From Kiritimatiellia bacterium (GTDB taxonomy: Bacteria; Verrucomicrobiota; Kiritimatiellia; UBA8416), in assembly GCA_007126175.1 (NCBI GenBank), contig SLBU01000164.1:1-14630 (forward strand): a DNA stretch of 14,630 nucleotides. Direction: 5' to 3'. Below are positions 6,801 through 12,718 of this stretch, in pieces. The notes below the pieces were generated by a model, which did not search any database, was not told where the DNA came from, and saw nothing but the letters and a program-made list of their open reading frames with translations. Position numbers and translations under genes: made by a program. The first letter of the stretch is position 1. Every line of letters starts with the position of its first letter.

Positions 6801-9457
6801 GTATTCCCGTTTGGTGCAGAGGGAGGAGCCGTAACGACAAGATCCGTACCGAAATCGAAAAGCCGGTTCAGGCTGGTCAGCCCATCCTGCAAGCCGTTGT
6901 TGTCGGCCACGCTGAGTGTGATGGGAACATCGCTATCAGGATTTTGCGAATTGACCGAAAGGCGTCGTTCCTCGGTTTGGACGGCTTGGCCATATTGGGC
7001 GGTTAGGGTGGTGTCGTTAAAGAGGGTAACCGAGACCGTCCGGTTGTTCGAGAACGGCTGCCCATTGCGCAACCATCCCAGAAAGGGTTCGCCATTGGCC
7101 TCGGGCGGCGCTGTAACCGTCACTTGCTGTCCTAGATCGTAGGTGCGGCTGAAGGCTGTAGTGCCGTCTCGTAAGCCATTATTATCGGTGTGACTGAGGG
7201 AGATGGGCACCCCCGATACAGGAGTCGAGGTAATGTTCAACTGACGCTGGGGTGGAGGCTGTGGCACCAGATAAACGGCCGTGAAGGTCAGATCGCTCAG
7301 CATGTCTACCGTAATGGTCGTGGATAGCGAGAATCGCACGCCATTGCGTAGCCAATGTTGAAAGGTGTTATTTCCCACTGTTGGGGGCGCGGATAGCGTC
7401 ACCCGCGCACCGGGCGCGTAAAAACGGGTAAAGGTCGTGCTGCCATCCGTATAGCCATAGAAGTCGGGTAGTGTCACGCCGATCGGCACACCGCTAGCCG
7501 GGTTCTGCGACTGCAGTTGTAACGCGAGCAAAGGGGGCGGCGGGCCAGGATCATCCGGGTCCCCGGGGAAGCCTGGCACTCCTGGGGTTCCCGGTGTTGG
7601 TGGCCCAGGCGGAGAGGGCGGAGCAAGGACCGTTTCTGTCTCCTGCAAAAGGATGCCGGGTGGTTGCGGCAAAGCCGTCTCTTCGAAGGGATCATCGGGA
7701 TCCGGGGGTTCAACATCGGGTGGAATAATGGCCTCTTCGGGAGGTCCGGGAGCGACTGTAGGATCGGGAATGAGTCCCGGTGGGTCGCGCAGTGGATCCG
7801 GTGGATCGTCGGCACTAGGCAGACCAAATTTCTCGCGTAGTTCGTCGGGAATTTGATTGGTGGTATGAAAGCAGAAGAGCACATTGAGATATGTGATGGA
7901 TTCTGGCATATAGGTGGTGACAGGGCGGAAGCCGCCGGTTGGGCCGCTGGTATGGGGGGCCACCATCCGTGCTTCACTGACGGGCCGTAGCGGATCTTCA
8001 AAGGAGCCCCCTGCTAACAGGCGGGCATCGTTCATGCCGCGGCGCGGGAAATCGTTGAGCCATTCGCTGACATTGCCGGTCAAATCATGAATGCCAAAAC
8101 CATTTTCATTGGGGCGTGTAGGCCCTGCCGGGAGGCGGTTGATGCCATCGAAATATCCAACAGGCATGATGCCGACGCCCTGCCGCAGCACCGTATCCAA
8201 CACAACGGCATCATTGGTTGCGAACGTATTGCGTCCATATCCATATAACGTGTTGGTCTGGCCATTCCAGGCTGCGGCCTTATAGAATTCATTGAAGGCA
8301 TTCGTGGGATAACGCGTGCGATCTTCCTGCAATTTGAACATTGGGAGGCGAAAGCCCTGCAGATCGATCCATTCACGCCGTTCGGCGATAGTGAAGGCAC
8401 CATTACCCCAGTTCGTCGCAGTCACGGGGGCCCACTCGAACTGGTTCGTCCCTTCGCGATAGGCGCGCTGGTCGAGTCCCCTGCCGGATTCAAGCGTAAG
8501 CCAGTTACAATATTTCAGCGCACCAAACCAGGAAATGCCTGTCGCGGGGTGATCCTCGGATACCACGCGTCCTTCGGCATCGCTTGCCAGGCTATAGCGG
8601 TCACCACGGATACGGTCGGGGTTGTAGTGGATGGTTTCTGTGTCGATCAGAAAAATTTCATCGCGGCCTGGTTGCATGTCGGGGTGGAACCAGACGTTGC
8701 CTTTGGCATCGAAGTACAGGTTATCGCCGCGTGCATTGTTGGGGTTTTGCTGGGCATCGTTGAGGAATCGAACCCATTGGTGGTTGGTAACTTCATAGCG
8801 GGCCATATAAAAATCATAATCGGGCCCCTCTGTGCCGACATCGGTGGGCACCACATTGAAGTGTGAGTGATTCAAACGTCGTGTTAGCTCCTGGTGGAGC
8901 GTCGGGCTGGCAATTCGTGTTTCGCTTGCCCCTGGAAGCTGGTAATTGGCGGCAAGCGCTTGCATGGAGCCGGTCTCCGCTTGTTGCTGGCGTATAACCG
9001 GAGCATGCTGGTAGATTTCAAACCCATCGGCCAGATAGACAATATGGCCATCCGGAGTATAGGTCTCGAGGGTTGCCCCTTCTACCAGAAACCGGATCAG
9101 GGTAGGGTCCGCGCCCTGCATCAGCACAAAGGCAAACTCAAGGTGGTGGTCATCCGCGAAATATGCCAGTGAAATGCCTGGATACACGTGCTGGAAGGTC
9201 GCTGCAGGCGACAGGGTTTCGGTTCCATGCGCACTCGTAAAGGCGGCATGCGTTCCCCCGAGAAACAGGCTGGTGGGTTGCGGGTCCTCTGGCGCAAGTC
9301 GATCCGCGACAGGATTGGCCCCTAGTAGCTGTATGTCAACGGGGGGGACTTCTTTTGCCAATCCGATCTCTGGCAGGATGGCCAGAATCATGGCCCCAGC
9401 CATGAGATGGCGGTGTATGCGGCCCCAGAAGGAGACCTGTCTGGCGCGCCTATTCAT
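3842..9457 (-). CDS. Giant exported protein: SBBP-associated-type module, formylglycine-enzyme fold, 13 InlB-like repeats
   Basis: 1871 residues. A basic N-terminus and hydrophobic stretch (about 19-34, ending GLAKE) form a signal peptide. Residues about 40-185 contain VYPGISLAYF, HHLEFAF and GADPTLIRF, resembling the module that precedes SBBP repeats in bacterial surface proteins (I believe DUF7948). Residues about 205-515 are a formylglycine-generating-enzyme/sulfatase-modifying fold: YEVTNHQWVRFLN 221-233, GISWFGALKYCNWL 307-320, FGIHDLTGNVSEWLND 454-469, AGGSFEDP 482-489, GGFRPV 508-513. The two copper-binding catalytic cysteines of true FGE, expected between the last two motifs, are absent, so enzyme activity is unlikely. 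Residues about 547-643 are an acidic, proline-rich hinge with a short collagen-like stretch. Residues 644-1871 are 13 tandem repeats running to the last residue. The start is firm: GGAGGG (9470-9465) sits 7 bases upstream and the ATG overlaps the previous stop by 8 bases. No C-terminal anchor or sorting domain is visible. Likely a surface or secreted binding protein; its ligand is unknown. Confidence 0.9.
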   Translation of the reverse strand: MNRRARQVSFWGRIHRHLMAGAMILAILPEIGLAKEVPPVDIQLLGANPVADRLAPEDPQPTSLFLGGTHAAFTSAHGTETLSPAATFQHVYPGISLAYFADDHHLEFAFVLMQGADPTLIRFLVEGATLETYTPDGHIVYLADGFEIYQHAPVIRQQQAETGSMQALAANYQLPGASETRIASPTLHQELTRRLNHSHFNVVPTDVGTEGPDYDFYMARYEVTNHQWVRFLNDAQQNPNNARGDNLYFDAKGNVWFHPDMQPGRDEIFLIDTETIHYNPDRIRGDRYSLASDAEGRVVSEDHPATGISWFGALKYCNWLTLESGRGLDQRAYREGTNQFEWAPVTATNWGNGAFTIAERREWIDLQGFRLPMFKLQEDRTRYPTNAFNEFYKAAAWNGQTNTLYGYGRNTFATNDAVVLDTVLRQGVGIMPVGYFDGINRLPAGPTRPNENGFGIHDLTGNVSEWLNDFPRRGMNDARLLAGGSFEDPLRPVSEARMVAPHTSGPTGGFRPVTTYMPESITYLNVLFCFHTTNQIPDELREKFGLPSADDPPDPLRDPPGLIPDPTVAPGPPEEAIIPPDVEPPDPDDPFEETALPQPPGILLQETETVLAPPSPPGPPTPGTPGVPGFPGDPDDPGPPPPLLALQLQSQNPASGVPIGVTLPDFYGYTDGSTTFTRFYAPGARVTLSAPPTVGNNTFQHWLRNGVRFSLSTTITVDMLSDLTFTAVYLVPQPPPQRQLNITSTPVSGVPISLSHTDNNGLRDGTTAFSRTYDLGQQVTVTAPPEANGEPFLGWLRNGQPFSNNRTVSVTLFNDTTLTAQYGQAVQTEERRLSVNSQNPDSDVPITLSVADNNGLQDGLTSLNRLFDFGTDLVVTAPPSAPNGNTFIGWFRNGVLVSTDPALPVSMITDVILTARYQSPPPDIILTVGSDRPNSGVDMLVSTPDNDGLTDGTTTFTRRYTEGASTTVTAPPVAPNGNEFRRWLLNGSPLTTNLTASVNLLADSQLIAVYRPPDPPPRIYDLQVRSLDPDSGVDIAISVPDINNASDGSTAFTRSYLEDTSVTLTAPPIAPDGNVFVRWLVDGIPYSDQNSISLIMTGNRIVTAVYEPPPPQIRYTLEVESRNPNSLVAVTVMPTDVNGSPSTQTTPFDRLYDAGTVVTITARNPAFPGSSIYLQQWLLDGVPYSTNATIQVTMLADRRVTAVYGPPLEPDTHVLTVISVNPDQNVPIAVSIPDINNDIDGSTTFERVYNTGDDVTLTAPANAPNGNRFLHWLYDGILLSTNASITVSMLDDVTVTAVYEDLPPIRNLAVRSQNPASGVLVDLDVADIHDNQSGTTAFDRQYFEGQNVTLTATPLAPNGHDVFVRWERDGVPVSTNTTTSITLYQDTVMTAIYEPPPTVTLRVRSENPDRNVPISISEPDNLNRTDGTTAFDRIYDPGTTTTVTAPLTAPDGAPFVEWLLNGVPFSTDPQITLEMLGDLEVTAVFGEPPPPPRALAVRSVNPDSDVLISVTPPDRLNRTDGLTSFRRLYDDGELVTLEAPPTAGTNDFRQWILNGVPITTNLSTTVLMSQDHELIAVYGPPVEPQQRVLTVDSRDPFSGVPIEVSTPDISGDTDGTTVFVRIYEYGDLTTLTAPDTAGTNDYVFLYWERDGQQFSNDQSVTVEMLTDIRMTAVYGPFVPDVTLTVESQNPDSGVTITVAPADLDSLTTGTTTFERTYEVGQNVTLSAPDEANGQPFLRWLFNGTPISTNNVVQIELLDDVTMTAVYGDPEPEEPVRLTVASEGPDGPIITLINATPDNNGNSSGSTVFQRIYDYADEVTLTAPATSNGFGFSHWVIGGAIIGNNRTITLSMLADTIITAVYVEPPPSPSGL
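3845..7528 (-). repeat. Thirteen tandem ~94-residue protein repeats (divergent InlB B-repeat-like)
   Basis: Repeats by residue number in the giant protein: 644-737, 738-830, 831-923, 924-1019, 1020-1113, 1114-1212, 1213-1305, 1306-1398, 1399-1492, 1493-1586, 1587-1680, 1681-1774 and 1775-1871. In coding order they begin near 7528 and end at 3845, with a period of about 280-297 bases. Each unit reads roughly: LTV-S-NPDSGVPI, then a loop like PDNNGLTDGTTxFxRxY, a glycine, VTLTAPP, APNGNxFxxW, a turn NGxPxSTN, a strand ending VTML-D, TAVY, and a proline-rich linker. The VTLTAP / F..W / TAVY framework matches the divergent InlB B-repeat class of beta-rich extracellular domains. Units have diverged from one another in both protein and DNA, so the array is old rather than freshly amplified. 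Confidence 0.9.
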
Positions 9458-9881
9458 GGTTCATCCCTCCGTTGACCGATGGAATACGTACAAATACCCG
9501 CACACGGTCAGGTCCAAAGCTGGCGGTATATTCCACGGGATTATGCCAAGCGGGCCTGATTGTGATCGTATCGCCATAATTGATGCAAGCCGCGGGCGTT
9601 GCAATTCCATTCAGCTCTCCCAGGGTGGGGTGGGGAGAAAGGGGTATTGCGTCCCCCGGCAGGTCGTCGGCAGGCAGCTCGATATACGCATGTGTTTGCG
9701 GAACAAGCATACCGGTTCGCTGCACAACAGAAGTGGTTACTCCGAAAAATGGTTCTACGGGGGCGGATCGTTGTGCGAGGGCATCAAAAAAGCGAAATGC
9801 GAGCCATCCTATCAGTACGAGCAGGAAAACCAGTACTGCAATGACCACCGCAGGAAGTATAAACCGTTTGCCAGATACCAT
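9450..9881 (-). CDS. Small single-pass membrane protein, first gene of the giant-protein operon
   Basis: Not recognised. 143 residues: a short basic N-terminus (MVSGKRF), one strongly hydrophobic segment at about 8-31, then about 110 residues probably outside the cytoplasmic membrane. That domain is rich in proline and beta-forming residues (for example GDTITIRPAWHNP and PDRVRVFVRIP), with one cysteine at 99. Start choice: ATG at 9881 has GGGAG 11 bases upstream (9897-9893) and falls about 20 bases after the predicted transcription start. Longer in-frame ATGs at 9935 and 9908 lie inside the promoter's -35 and -10 boxes and are rejected. Its last codons overlap the start of the giant-protein gene (ATGAATAG) and contain that gene's ribosome site, so the two are probably translationally coupled. 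It may anchor, chaperone or help export the giant protein; this is inference from position only. Confidence 0.75.
   Translation of the reverse strand: MVSGKRFILPAVVIAVLVFLLVLIGWLAFRFFDALAQRSAPVEPFFGVTTSVVQRTGMLVPQTHAYIELPADDLPGDAIPLSPHPTLGELNGIATPAACINYGDTITIRPAWHNPVEYTASFGPDRVRVFVRIPSVNGGMNHE
9465..9470 (-). promoter_or_regulatory. Ribosome binding site of the giant-protein gene
   Basis: GGAGGG on the minus strand, 7 bases before the ATG at 9457 and inside the last codons of the upstream small-membrane-protein gene. It fixes the start of the giant protein and, with the 8-base gene overlap, suggests coupled translation. Confidence 0.8.
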
Positions 9882-9906
9882 ATTGCTCGCTGCTCCCGTT
9901 CTGCAC

Positions 9907-9935
9907 ATTGTCAGATAGATGCACCCTGCTGTCAA
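9907..9935 (-). promoter_or_regulatory. Sigma70-like promoter of the three-gene operon
   Basis: On the minus strand a perfect -35 TTGACA (9935-9930) is followed by a 17-bp spacer and a -10 GACAAT (9912-9907, 4 of 6 matches to consensus). Transcription would begin near 9900, leaving a leader of about 20 bases that holds only the GGGAG ribosome site before the ATG at 9881. This placement independently supports that start codon. Confidence 0.65.
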
Positions 9936-9944
9936 CCCTGATTC

Positions 9945-9975
9945 CTGACAGAGATTTACTGTTTACGGGAATACT
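9945..9975 (+). promoter_or_regulatory. Possible divergent promoter for the RNA methyltransferase gene
   Basis: CTGACA (9945-9950, 5 of 6 matches to -35) lies 19 bp before AATACT (9970-9975, 4 of 6 matches to -10). The spacer is longer than ideal. Its -35 is about 9 bp from the -35 of the opposing operon promoter, and together the two boxes form the inverted repeat CTGTCA-N11-TGACAG (9929-9951). The resulting leader to the ATG at 10077 would be about 95 bases. Confidence 0.35.
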
Positions 9976-10076
9976 GCTTGCGATTGAGGGGCCTGGCATG
10001 TTAGTGCATGGTGGATTCGCTGCATGTCTTTGTATGCATGCGAGGTGCGATCGTGCGCAACAGAAATGAGTATGCT

Positions 10077-11255
10077 ATGGAAAAAGATGCAACATTGCAA
10101 ATGTATGATTTGGCCTATGGGGGGGATGGGGTAGGTCGTCTTGATGGCATGGCCGTATTTGTGCGTGGTGCCCTCCCTGGCGAAACCGTACGTGTGCAGA
10201 TTTCGCAAAAGAAAAAGCGCTTTGCCCAGGCACACCTGCAAGACGTACTGGAACGTTCCCCATCGCGTATCGATCCGATTTGTCCCCTTGCCGCCACGTG
10301 TCCCGGCTGCGCATACCAGCATCTGGCATATAGCGAGGAACTTGCCTGGAAACAGCGGCAGTTAGGTTCCCTGCTGGCCAGGTTGGGCGGGGTGACCGAA
10401 ATACCGGATTTCGTTCCGATTGCCTCCCCTGCAGAGTTGGAGTATCGCAACAAGGTTACGCTGCACGCCGGGGCGGGGGGGGAGTTGGGGTACATCGGGC
10501 ATGATAATCGAACGCTCATCGATGTACCAGACTGTCCACTGGCCGTTGCTCCGATCCGAGAAGCCATCCGCTCGGTGCGTGACGCCCGCACGCAGCGGTG
10601 GGCAACTGGCGATACGGTAACCTTTCGCTGGACCGAAACCGATGGGGTTCAGTACTGGTTGAATCGGCAAGCCCCCGCAAAATGGCTGACCGAACATGTC
10701 GGCGAGCGGACGTGGCAGGTGCCCGCGGCAGCATTCTGGCAAGTCAATCGTCCTGCAACGCCGCTGCTGCTAGCGGCTGTATCGCGTATGGTTGCGAGCT
10801 GTTCCCCCAGGCATCTGCTGGATCTGTATTGTGGCTCCGGGTTCTTCAGTCTGGAACTGGCACCGCAGGTCGAGCATGTTCTTGGCATCGAATGGGAAGG
10901 GGAGGCTGTGCATGCGGCCCAGCATAATGCCGCACTGCAGGGGGCCCGCAATGCGGTATTTATCCGGGGGGATGCAGGGGGGATTTATCCTGAGGCACAG
11001 GCCCAGGTATCCGCGCAAGACACGCTAGTACTCGTGGATCCCCCGCGCAGTGGACTCGCCGCCAATTTGCGTGAAGCCCTGGTGCAATCAGATCGGCCAC
11101 GAAATATCCTGTATGTATCTTGTGCCCCCGACACGCTTGCCCGCGATTGCAAGGTGCTTTGTGAACAGGCGTACCGGATCAAGGATATCGCGCTATTGGA
11201 CATGTTTCCGCGTACCGCACATTTCGAATCATTGGTTCTGCTGGAACACCAATAA
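10077..11255 (+). CDS. rlmD: TRAM-domain, 4Fe-4S RNA (uracil-C5)-methyltransferase, RumA/RlmD family
   Basis: Transfers a methyl group from S-adenosylmethionine to C5 of a uridine in RNA; most likely 23S rRNA (U1939 and/or U747 by E. coli numbering), acting in the cytoplasm. 392 residues from the chosen start. An N-terminal TRAM RNA-binding domain (about 6-58, YDLAYGGDGVGRLDG) comes first. The iron-sulfur ligands follow in the family pattern: Cys69, Cys75, Cys78 (CPLAATCPGC) and Cys153. The SAM site is DLYCGSGFFSLE at 249-260, DPPRSG is at 321-326, the nucleophile is Cys349 in YVSCAPDTLARD, and the general base is Glu384 in HFESLVLL. Start choice: the TRAM domain begins directly after ATG 10077. 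A longer frame from 10008 would add 23 residues with no family resemblance, and I see no strong ribosome site for either. The exact target base cannot be read from sequence: RlmD, RlmCD and related enzymes look alike, so the symbol is provisional. Confidence 0.9.
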   Translation: MEKDATLQMYDLAYGGDGVGRLDGMAVFVRGALPGETVRVQISQKKKRFAQAHLQDVLERSPSRIDPICPLAATCPGCAYQHLAYSEELAWKQRQLGSLLARLGGVTEIPDFVPIASPAELEYRNKVTLHAGAGGELGYIGHDNRTLIDVPDCPLAVAPIREAIRSVRDARTQRWATGDTVTFRWTETDGVQYWLNRQAPAKWLTEHVGERTWQVPAAAFWQVNRPATPLLLAAVSRMVASCSPRHLLDLYCGSGFFSLELAPQVEHVLGIEWEGEAVHAAQHNAALQGARNAVFIRGDAGGIYPEAQAQVSAQDTLVLVDPPRSGLAANLREALVQSDRPRNILYVSCAPDTLARDCKVLCEQAYRIKDIALLDMFPRTAHFESLVLLEHQ

Positions 11256-11256
11256 A

Positions 11257-11290
11257 AAAAACGGGCTCCCACAGGAGCCCGTTTTCGTTT
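11257..11290. terminator. Bidirectional terminator between the methyltransferase gene and ilvC
   Basis: A perfect GC-rich stem, ACGGGCTCC (11261-11269) and GGAGCCCGT (11274-11282) with a 4-base loop, is extended by A-T pairs (11258-11260 with 11283-11285). An A tract on the left and TTTT-CG-TTT on the right give a U-rich tail in both directions. It starts almost at the methyltransferase stop (11255) and lies about 40 bases beyond the ilvC stop (11333), so it can serve both convergent genes. Confidence 0.9.
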
Positions 11291-11332
11291 GCTGTTGCAC
11301 AGATGGTGCCCAGCACGATAGCGCGGTAGCGC

Positions 11333-12433
11333 TTAGTTTTTGCCGCGTCCGCCGACTCCCTTGGTTGCCTTGGTTACCGCCTTGGCCTTGGATTTCGGGC
11401 GCAGGCTGCGAGCGGCTTTCCCTGCCAGCCACATTTCGGAGTTACCCAATTCGGCGAGTTCCTTGTCGAGGCGCTCTTTATAGTCTTTGCGCCCGCACAT
11501 GCTGAGCACGCGTTTGGTCTCGCTGCCATCCTTTACCCGCTGATAGAGTTCCTTGAACACAGGCAAGGTGGCTTTCTTGAACTTGGGTCTCCAATCCAGC
11601 GCACCGCGCTGTGCCGTGGCCGAACAGTTGGCAAACATCCAGTCCATGCCGTTCTCATCCACGAGTCGGATCAGACTCTGGGTCAACTCTTCGACGGTCT
11701 CATTGAAGGCTTCACTCGGGCTGTGCCCATTCTTGCGCAGCACATCATACTGCGCCTCCATTACACCGGCCAGTGCGCCCATGAGAATGCCGCGTTCGCC
11801 TGTGAGATCACTGTGAACCTCGTCGGCAAAGGTCGTAGGAAAGAGATAGCCTGAACCAATCCCGATGCCGATTGCAATGCACCGCTCCTCCGCACGCCCG
11901 CTGGCATCCTGGAATACAGCAAAGCTGGAGTTGATGCCGGCGCCATTGAGAAAGTTACGACGAACGGACGTTCCTGAGCCTTTCGGGGCAACCAGGATCA
12001 CATCCACATCCGTGGGCGGAATCACCTTGGTTTGCTCTTTGTATACGATCGAGAAGCCATGCGAGAAGTACAGGGCATCGCCTGGCTGCAAGCATTTCTC
12101 GATCTGGGGCCAAATCGCGCGCTGGGCGGCATCGGTAACGAGCATTTTGATGATCGTGCCGCGGGTTGCAGCTTCCTCGATATCGAAGAGGGTCTTGCCT
12201 GGTACCCAGCCGTCCCTGACTGCCCGGTTCCAGTCTTTCTTGTAAGCTTTCGATTGCCCAATGATCACGTTAAACCCGTTGTCCTTCAGATTCAAGGCTT
12301 GGGCCGGCCCCTGTACGCCATACCCGATAACCGCGATCACTTCATTCTTGAGTACCTTGCGAGCCTTGCTCATGGGGAACTCCTTGCGCATCACCACGTT
12401 TTCTTTAACGCCACCAAAATCAATCAAAGCCAT
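11333..12433 (-). CDS. ilvC: Ketol-acid reductoisomerase, yeast Ilv5-like class I type
   Basis: Catalyses the Mg2+-dependent isomerisation and NADPH-dependent reduction of acetolactate or acetohydroxybutyrate, the second shared step of valine, leucine and isoleucine synthesis. 366 residues. The nucleotide-binding glycine loop is GYGVQGPAQALN at 37-48; the catalytic His125 lies in YFSHGFS; the metal ligands Asp209 and Glu213 lie in SDLTGERG; further active-site acids lie in FNETVEE (243-249); Ser271 is in NCSATAQRGALDW. Phrases such as NFGG/DFGGVKENV, LNLKDNG, DGWVPGK, GINSS, AQYDVLRKNGHSPSEAFNE and GTETKR-like SETKR match my recollection of yeast mitochondrial Ilv5 more closely than the E. 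coli or short class I enzymes. After the usual end (LRP, 344-346) there is an extra basic tail of about 20 residues rich in Lys, Ala and Gly. The start at 12433 has GGAGG 10 bases upstream (12448-12444). No ilvB, ilvH or leuA gene is adjacent. Confidence 0.96.
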   Translation of the reverse strand: MALIDFGGVKENVVMRKEFPMSKARKVLKNEVIAVIGYGVQGPAQALNLKDNGFNVIIGQSKAYKKDWNRAVRDGWVPGKTLFDIEEAATRGTIIKMLVTDAAQRAIWPQIEKCLQPGDALYFSHGFSIVYKEQTKVIPPTDVDVILVAPKGSGTSVRRNFLNGAGINSSFAVFQDASGRAEERCIAIGIGIGSGYLFPTTFADEVHSDLTGERGILMGALAGVMEAQYDVLRKNGHSPSEAFNETVEELTQSLIRLVDENGMDWMFANCSATAQRGALDWRPKFKKATLPVFKELYQRVKDGSETKRVLSMCGRKDYKERLDKELAELGNSEMWLAGKAARSLRPKSKAKAVTKATKGVGGRGKN

Positions 12434-12718
12434 AATACTCGATCCTCCATCCTGTTGCTACCTATCCTCGTTATATTCTGCCTCTTTTGCAGAAAAGGGG
12501 ATGATTGTAGTTGCTTATGTCGATCCGTCAATACGTATTATTTTGCGGTATTCGTGCTGCGCAGAATTTCGGGTTTGACCTGACACATACTAATGGGTCA
12601 TGATTGGGTACCTAACAGTATATGTCATGCATGAATCTGAGAGTTTTTCTGCATGGCTTCTGGATGGTTGATGAGTGGGTAAGTAAGAGTGTATCTGGCT
12701 AGAGAAAGGTAGAGAAAA
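12434..12718. promoter_or_regulatory. Divergent intergenic region between ilvC and the outer-membrane barrel gene
   Basis: 285 bases without a convincing gene; must hold promoters for both directions. For ilvC a possible -10 TATAAC lies at 12475-12470 on the minus strand, without a good -35. Just upstream is a hairpin of 8-bp arms with one G-T wobble, CCTCTTTT (12481-12488) and AAAAGGGG (12493-12500). A perfect palindrome AATACGTATT is at 12530-12539. For the barrel gene, TTGACC (12575-12580), an 18-bp spacer and CATGAT (12599-12604) form a weak sigma70-like promoter, overlapped by an inverted repeat TGACC-N15-GGTCA (12576-12600). The barrel ATG at 12719 is preceded by AAGG about 9 bases upstream. 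Each site is weak alone. Confidence 0.4.

Noticed and set aside
3845..7528. Regular 280-290 base periodicity as a CRISPR or DNA satellite array
   Set aside because: The period matches protein repeat units read in one frame; the DNA copies are diverged, with no short identical repeats or spacers.
3806..8866. Many open frames of 60-175 codons on both strands inside the giant repeat gene
   Set aside because: They are produced by the periodic, G-rich template of the repeats and linkers; the minus-strand 1871-codon frame explains the region fully.
9882..9935. Longer N-terminus for the small membrane protein (ATG at 9935 or 9908)
   Set aside because: These codons lie within the -35 and -10 boxes of the operon promoter and lack a ribosome site; ATG 9881 has GGGAG upstream.
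9174..9941. Open plus-strand frame of 255 codons opposite the start of the giant protein and the small membrane protein
   Set aside because: It is antisense to two well-supported genes, has biased low-complexity composition and no recognisable domain or ribosome site.
10008..10076. Longer N-terminus for the RNA methyltransferase
   Set aside because: The extra 23 residues have no family counterpart; the TRAM domain begins immediately after ATG 10077.
4835..10482. Homopolymer runs of 7-8 G on the plus strand (4835-4842, 6126-6133, 6408-6415 and 9341-9347 in the giant gene; 10475-10482 in the methyltransferase gene) as possible phase-variation switches
   Set aside because: They mostly encode proline pairs or linkers, and an equal run sits in a housekeeping gene, so the genome seems to tolerate such runs. 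All frames are intact here; only strain comparison could revive the idea.
11320..11333. Small hairpin AGCGC-GGTA-GCGCT overlapping the ilvC stop codon
   Set aside because: Short stem with no T tract; the strong bidirectional terminator nearby explains termination.
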